Positions 59,560 through 64,000 of a stretch of DNA of 64,000 nt are shown here, piece after piece. Position 1 is the first letter of the stretch; each line of letters begins with the position of its first letter. The notes under the pieces were generated by a model, which saw nothing but the letters and a program-made list of their open reading frames with translations, was not told the origin of the DNA and did no database searches. The DNA comes from an uncultured Clostridia bacterium (GTDB lineage: Bacteria; Bacillota; Clostridia; UBA1381): NCBI GenBank assembly GCA_947631085.1, contig CANRJY010000002.1, positions 1-64,000 of the forward strand. Reading direction: 5' to 3'. The position numbers and the translations under genes are program-made.

Positions 59560-60696
59560 ATGAAAAAATTTACAAAGAAAACCGCTGCCGCTGTGCTGTC
59601 GCTTGCGATGAGCGCGGGACTGTTCGCCATGAACGCCTCCGCGGCAACATTCTCGGACATGAGCCCCGACCATTGGGCGTATGATACGGTCAACCTTATG
59701 GTACAGAAGGGCGTTATCACGGGTTATGACGACGGCACATTCAGACCCGATGATCCCATAACGCTTCAGGAGGTAGCCGCGCTTGCGTTGAGAGCGGTTA
59801 ATTGGCCTGTAGGTCGTGGCGGTGCAGAAAATTATGTGCTCAAATCTTCATCTGAATCAAGTGCGGAAAACAATGCGCTCACATTCCTATATGAATCGCT
59901 TGCTGAAAGAAAGTCTAAAATACAAGCTTCCATAAACGCATGTGATGAATGGGCGAGAACGTATATCAAGGCATTAATTGGTGATATTGATCCATGTGGG
60001 TATTCAGGACAATCATCTGTTTTGATGCCCTACTTTGATCATTATGACGAAGAAAATGTTTTGATGAGCGATGCATTCGAGCGTCCGACGGAGCCCGTGC
60101 AAAGATGGATCGCCTTTGATATTCTTGCAAGAGCGGCATATTATAACGGCTCAGCGTTTGGCAATAATGTAGCATATGATGCTTGGTATAATTTCTCAAC
60201 TGAACCAGACCTTGACGAAAAAGGATGGGAAAATATATGGGGCAGTGATATTGAGGTCACTGTATGGGATGACGCTCCTTATGCAAAAACACGGACTTAT
60301 CCTGTAGGTCAAAAGGCTTGTTATGAAGCCAGTAAACACGGCTTGGTTGCACTTGAGAAAACTGCGGATGTTAAACATCCCGGTCAAACAATCGCGTCCG
60401 CTAATCCCTTCGGAACTTTAACAAGAGCCGAAGCAGCTACATTGATCGCAAGATTAAAGCACCCCGAACGCCGTATTTACAACATGGAAATGAACCCTGA
60501 AAACAGCACGTTTTATCTTAATATTCTTAACAATATGGGCATTCAGCCAACAGTTGTATACGACACGCCTATGGCTGAATCGGATTATACTATTGCACAA
60601 AAAGGCATGACACCCGAAGCATATGAGGAAATATTCCAAGCATGGCAGCATGCTGAAAATTGGATACAGTTATTGATTGAAAAAAGCACGCAATAA
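59560..60696 (+). CDS. Secreted SLH-domain protein
   Basis: 378 residues. Signal peptide (KKTAAAVLSLAMSAGLFAM, cleavage after NASA), one clear SLH repeat (FSDMSPDHWAYDTVNLMVQK, GVITGYDDGTFRPDDPITLQ), and a degenerate repeat near 275-300 (GTLTRAEAATLIARLKHPE). The middle is unrecognised. SLH domains bind pyruvylated wall polymers, so the protein is probably surface-attached. AAAAGGAG precedes the ATG. Confidence 0.85.
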   Translation: MKKFTKKTAAAVLSLAMSAGLFAMNASAATFSDMSPDHWAYDTVNLMVQKGVITGYDDGTFRPDDPITLQEVAALALRAVNWPVGRGGAENYVLKSSSESSAENNALTFLYESLAERKSKIQASINACDEWARTYIKALIGDIDPCGYSGQSSVLMPYFDHYDEENVLMSDAFERPTEPVQRWIAFDILARAAYYNGSAFGNNVAYDAWYNFSTEPDLDEKGWENIWGSDIEVTVWDDAPYAKTRTYPVGQKACYEASKHGLVALEKTADVKHPGQTIASANPFGTLTRAEAATLIARLKHPERRIYNMEMNPENSTFYLNILNNMGIQPTVVYDTPMAESDYTIAQKGMTPEAYEEIFQAWQHAENWIQLLIEKSTQ

Positions 60697-60707
60697 ACTC
60701 ATGACCA

Positions 60708-60742
60708 CACACCCTCGCGTTTCTGCGGGGGTGTGCTTTTTT
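60708..60742 (+). terminator. Terminator of the SLH gene
   Basis: CACACCCTCGC pairs with GCGGGGGTGTG and is followed by TTTTTT. Confidence 0.85.
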
Positions 60743-60902
60743 AGTCAAAAAATGCGGTGTGCTTTGTCGCTCACATAACGGAGCGTATACAGTTATTCTT
60801 TATAAGAGCATAAGAGGAGTGACGTAATACACAGTACGATATGGATAGGCGGCAGGATCGGCATTCAACCATTTTCATCGGGGATCCTGTAATCCGCATT
60901 TA

Positions 60903-61724
60903 TTATTTAAATTTTTTGCGAAACTCCGACGGTGTAAAGCCTGTGTACGATTTAAAATCAGCCGAAAGCCTCTGCACCGTCGAGTAGCCTATCATCGCCG
61001 GAACGGACGATATTTTGCAGTCGGAATACAAAAGCTCGTGCTTGGCGTATTCGAGCTTTGCCGATTTGATATATTTTGCCGGAGTGGTTCCGAAATTATT
61101 TTTGAAAACCTCGATGAAATATTTCTCGTTGAAGCCTATCATATCCGCAAGGACTTTTATCGGTATGTGCTCCGAAATGTGCGCGGAAATATACTTTTTT
61201 ATTTTATCCGCAAACGGATTTTCCTTTTGCGCGTGCGATACTCCGCGTGTGTCGTATTCGAGGAACATCGACACAAGCTCCAGCAAGGCGGCGTTGAGCC
61301 TCAAAGCCGAAGCCGCGTCGTCGCGCAGGTGAAGCTCGTCCAAAAGTTCAAACAGCGCAAGCGGGCGGGAAATGTCGTCAAGCTCTATCATGTACGGGAA
61401 GTCGATCGTGTCGAACAGTGATATCCCGTCAAAGTGCATGATGAAATCGCACCAGTATTTGTTGTAGCACGTTTCATTTTCCGAATACAGCGACACCATT
61501 GAATTTTTCGGGAGCAGTACCATGTTGTTTTTCTTTGGGTATATTTCCTGACCGTTTATCGTGATTTTGCCCTCGCCGCTAAGAATTAAATAAATGCTGT
61601 CGCGTCTGCGGCGGTGCGGGAGCCGCGACCAGTCGGGGCATAAGCCGTGGTCGACGAGAATAAATTCCGTTTGCATTTTGTTTATGCTTTGATTGAGCAT
61701 TTGATTTTTGCTGTGTACATCCAT
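60903..61724 (-). CDS. AraC-family transcriptional regulator
   Basis: 273 residues. An N-terminal cupin-like sensor (RRDSIYLILSGEGKITINGQ, NNMVLLPKNSMV) and a C-terminal pair of HTH motifs (IPIKVLADMIGFNEKYFIEV and ISSVPAMIGYSTVQRLSADF, then FTPSEFRKKFK). It is divergent from the esterase gene and probably activates it in response to a sugar, as such pairs often do. Confidence 0.92.
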   Translation of the reverse strand: MDVHSKNQMLNQSINKMQTEFILVDHGLCPDWSRLPHRRRRDSIYLILSGEGKITINGQEIYPKKNNMVLLPKNSMVSLYSENETCYNKYWCDFIMHFDGISLFDTIDFPYMIELDDISRPLALFELLDELHLRDDAASALRLNAALLELVSMFLEYDTRGVSHAQKENPFADKIKKYISAHISEHIPIKVLADMIGFNEKYFIEVFKNNFGTTPAKYIKSAKLEYAKHELLYSDCKISSVPAMIGYSTVQRLSADFKSYTGFTPSEFRKKFK

Positions 61725-61854
61725 AATAATTTCCTCCGTACATATTTGCCCGTATATTTATTATAATTTGTTTTCACCGTTTTGTAAACATAAAAATCTG
61801 ACTTTTTGATAAATACAACTGACATAAAGTGATAGAAAACCGTTTAAAAAGTTG

Positions 61855-61860
61855 TATAAT
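61855..61860 (+). promoter_or_regulatory. -10 element of the esterase promoter
   Basis: TATAAT without a recognisable -35 at the right distance (the expected site reads ATAGAA), which suits an activator-dependent promoter. Confidence 0.5.
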
Positions 61861-61878
61861 CAATAGTATAAACGAATT

Positions 61879-61911
61879 GCGGCGGAGTCTTTTTTCTCTC
61901 TCCTCCGCCGC
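61879..61911 (+). promoter_or_regulatory. GC-rich hairpin in the esterase leader
   Basis: GCGGCGGAG pairs with CTCCGCCGC around a pyrimidine-rich 15-base loop, 27 bases before the ATG. Confidence 0.55.
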
Positions 61912-61937
61912 GAAATTTTGGAAACGGAGGATCTATT

Positions 61938-64000
61938 ATGAAAAGATTGATTTCATGTGTATTGAGCGTGTCCGTGCTGTGCTCGGCGGCGGGGTCATGC
62001 GTCACGGCAAGGGCGGCGGACGTCGTGTTTAAACATCAGAATGTTGTCGGCTCGCAGACCTGCTACAGCGGCGACGACCTCAAGGAAACAACAATAACGG
62101 AAATTCCGAATGTTAAGCAGGGTATGCGTATAAACCAGCCAGTGTTCCGAGCGGAGGGGCTTACGGCGAACAAGAGCTATACCGTAAAGCAGGAACTGAA
62201 GGACGGCACGGTTATAAAGGAGGAAACCTTAACCGCATCAAACGGAACACTCGAATTTAAGCACGCGCGCAACTGCGAGATGATTGAAATTCTCGACGGC
62301 GCGGAGGTTGCGGCGTCGCTCGGAACGGAGCCGGAATATGTACACGGCGTTGCGATAACGCGCGCGCCGATGTCGTGGCAGGTTTATCAGCGCGACGAAA
62401 ACGATGAGGCTGAAATTACGATAAAGGGACTTTTGGAAACGGGCGATGAAAGCGTCACGGTGGAAATTGACGGAGCTGCCGAAGCGGTAAACGCGGAGAA
62501 CAGCGCGTTTACATACACAAAAGCGCTTCCCGTCGGAACGTATGATATTACCATAAAATCCGACGGCGAAACTGTCGCGGAATATGAAAACGTCGCTGTC
62601 GGCGATGTATGGGTCGCGGCGGGACAGTCGAACATGACGGATATGGGCGCAATCACGGACAATTTTAAACCCGATACGGACGACCCGATAAACGATAATA
62701 TGCATATAATTTTCCCCGAGGACTGCGCATGGCAAAAAATGAGCCATCCCGCGGGCGAGGGCAGATTTTTCAAAACGGGCGTGAGAACGTCTCCGGTGAC
62801 GAGCTTCGCGCGTGAAATAGCCGCGAGCGAGAACGTACCTGTCGGAATAGTTCAGTCGTCCGTGGGCGGAACATACACATACCAGTGGGTGAACGGAATA
62901 CGCAACGACGCAAACAGCGGCTATTTGATCGCTGCGCTGAAGTCCTGCTTCGACAAAATGCCGTCGCATAACGTGAAGGGTATCTTGTGGTACCAGGGCT
63001 GCAACGACACGGACAAAGACAGCCTTGCCTACGCGTACAAGGAAAATCAGCAAAAGGTATTCAATGAAATGCGCGCGTTTTTCGGAAATGATGTGCCGAT
63101 TATAACGACGCAGATCAACGACGCGAACCAGGACAGCGACTTTGATAGGTGGTCGTATATCAAGGACATTCAGCGTCAAAACGAAGAATTGTATGATAAC
63201 GTTTACGTTGTCGGCACAAGCGAGTTTGAGCTTGGCGATACCATTCACAACAACGCCGCGTCAAACGTGAAGCTTGGCGAAAAGTGGGCGAACGCGGCGG
63301 AAAATGTCGCTTACGGCAAAACCGACGTTAATTTCCGCGAACCGACTATCGACACGGCATCGGTAACGGGTGAAAACGAAATCACTCTTACGTTTAAAAA
63401 TACGGACGGTCTGACGCTTGCGACGGAAACAAAGCGGATAGGCATAACAAACGGACTGCGTACTATACAGCTTGGCGATTTGAAAAAGGAATTTACAGTC
63501 CGCAACCGCGCGTCAAGGCAGATCACCGGCTCCGACAGCGGCAAAGGCACGGAGCTTACCGTAACAGACGCGAAGATAGTCGATAACATAAAGATTGTTA
63601 TCACAACCAAAGAGGAGCTTGCGGGCGTTGTGGCGGTTGACTGTATGTACGGAAAGCGCTTCACTCCGACTCTCGTTGACGCAAAAACGGGCGACAGTGT
63701 GCTCGGCTTCTATAATGTGATCGCGGAATATGAGAGCGTGCCGGTCGTGTCGGCTAAAAGAAACGTGGAGCTTACATACACCTGCGCGGGTGAGCCGTGC
63801 TCCGATATGGATGTTACGATCGAGGCGCTCGGCGCGACGGCTCTGAACGTCGATACGGTCACGCAAACAACCGGCGCGGACGGCAAAGTAACGGTAAGTT
63901 TACCCGACGGAAGCTACCGCGCTTCGACCGCGAAGAAAATCGGCGCGTGCGAGGCGTCGTCAAATAAATTTACTGTATCGGGCGGCGACGTAACGCAAAG
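61938..64000 (+). CDS. Secreted SGNH / sialate O-acetylesterase-like protein, 5' part
   Basis: At least 687 residues, open at the right edge. Signal peptide (RLISCVLSVSVLCSAAGSC), an N-terminal beta-domain, then the esterase: VWVAAGQSNMTDMG (block I with the serine), VGIVQSSVGGTYTYQW, ILWYQGCNDTDKD and a C-terminal block LGDTIHNNAASNVKLG that contains the likely catalytic histidine. The common WYQGE glutamate is cysteine here. More beta-rich segments follow. It probably deacetylates a host or plant glycan. GGAGG precedes the ATG. Confidence 0.85.
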   Translation, partial: MKRLISCVLSVSVLCSAAGSCVTARAADVVFKHQNVVGSQTCYSGDDLKETTITEIPNVKQGMRINQPVFRAEGLTANKSYTVKQELKDGTVIKEETLTASNGTLEFKHARNCEMIEILDGAEVAASLGTEPEYVHGVAITRAPMSWQVYQRDENDEAEITIKGLLETGDESVTVEIDGAAEAVNAENSAFTYTKALPVGTYDITIKSDGETVAEYENVAVGDVWVAAGQSNMTDMGAITDNFKPDTDDPINDNMHIIFPEDCAWQKMSHPAGEGRFFKTGVRTSPVTSFAREIAASENVPVGIVQSSVGGTYTYQWVNGIRNDANSGYLIAALKSCFDKMPSHNVKGILWYQGCNDTDKDSLAYAYKENQQKVFNEMRAFFGNDVPIITTQINDANQDSDFDRWSYIKDIQRQNEELYDNVYVVGTSEFELGDTIHNNAASNVKLGEKWANAAENVAYGKTDVNFREPTIDTASVTGENEITLTFKNTDGLTLATETKRIGITNGLRTIQLGDLKKEFTVRNRASRQITGSDSGKGTELTVTDAKIVDNIKIVITTKEELAGVVAVDCMYGKRFTPTLVDAKTGDSVLGFYNVIAEYESVPVVSAKRNVELTYTCAGEPCSDMDVTIEALGATALNVDTVTQTTGADGKVTVSLPDGSYRASTAKKIGACEASSNKFTVSGGDVTQ

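Noticed and set aside
62238-63866. Long minus-strand frames opposite the esterase
   Set aside because: They are codon-bias shadows of a clearly coding plus-strand gene with signal peptide and GQSNM motif.
1-64000. CRISPR arrays, insertion sequences with transposases, rRNA genes
   Set aside because: None found. The repeats seen are two-copy tandem units, short operators or REP-like palindromes without regular spacers.

Overview
The window looks like chromosomal DNA of a Gram-positive Clostridia bacterium, probably a gut member of the Oscillospirales, with about 50% GC. The evidence is the gene content: a RicT/YaaT-type PSP1 protein, the GatD/MurT pair that amidates lipid II, an LCP-family wall-polymer ligase, QueH, an SLH-domain surface protein, a C11-family lipoprotein, a two-cluster ferredoxin, and the rimP-nusA-ylxR-infB-rbfA order. 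The taxon is inferred; no rRNA is present.

Region 1 (1 to about 26,880) is the right-hand part of a siphovirus-type prophage; its tail and lysis genes must lie left of position 1. Leftward-transcribed genes run from the immunity region to the edge. They are an early block (BRO-N protein, small proteins, DUF2800, DUF2815, PolA-type polymerase, VapE-type primase/helicase, VRR-NUC, SNF2 helicase, PAPS-reductase-like protein, radical SAM protein, YopX, DUF4406) and then a packaging/head block (TerS, TerL, portal, gp10-like, MuF-like head protein with a nuclease-like tail, scaffold, capsid, head-tail connector). Rightward-transcribed lysogeny genes are an XRE repressor, ImmA, a lipoprotein, HicB/HicA and a large serine recombinase. 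Three CTTGCRNNNNYGCAAG palindromes mark the immunity operators. The recombinase reads into a tRNA-Lys(CUU) gene, which marks the attachment site. At least four prophage genes carry short frameshifts, whereas the housekeeping genes next to it are intact, so the prophage appears to be decaying.

Region 2 (about 26,880 to 43,300) is mostly leftward: tRNA-Lys, cca, a C11-like lipoprotein lacking the catalytic residues, ferredoxin, ricT, radA, a structured small RNA, rpmF, yceD/DUF177, rplL, rplJ with an L10 leader, rplA, rplK, nusG, secE, rpmG, a Big_2/GH73 glucosaminidase, and gatD-murT. rpoB and rpoC are not next to rplL.

Region 3 (43,300 to 58,900) is rightward: queH, an LCP protein, rimP-nusA-ylxR-infB-rbfA-nrnA-truB-ribF, then glmU, pth and mfd. 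REP-like palindromes sit in two of the gaps.

Region 4 (58,900 to 64,000) is accessory: a doubtful small ORF, a long palindromic leader, an SLH protein, and an AraC regulator divergent from a large secreted SGNH/sialate-O-acetylesterase-like protein that runs off the right edge.

The most unusual items are RNA-level. Two copies of one structured small RNA, one in the prophage and one in the host chromosome, each have a strong sigma-A promoter and an intrinsic terminator, and their stems covary. The prophage also holds a candidate type I toxin-antitoxin locus, a 65-nt small RNA opposing the early operon, and a mutually exclusive hairpin ahead of the recombinase.
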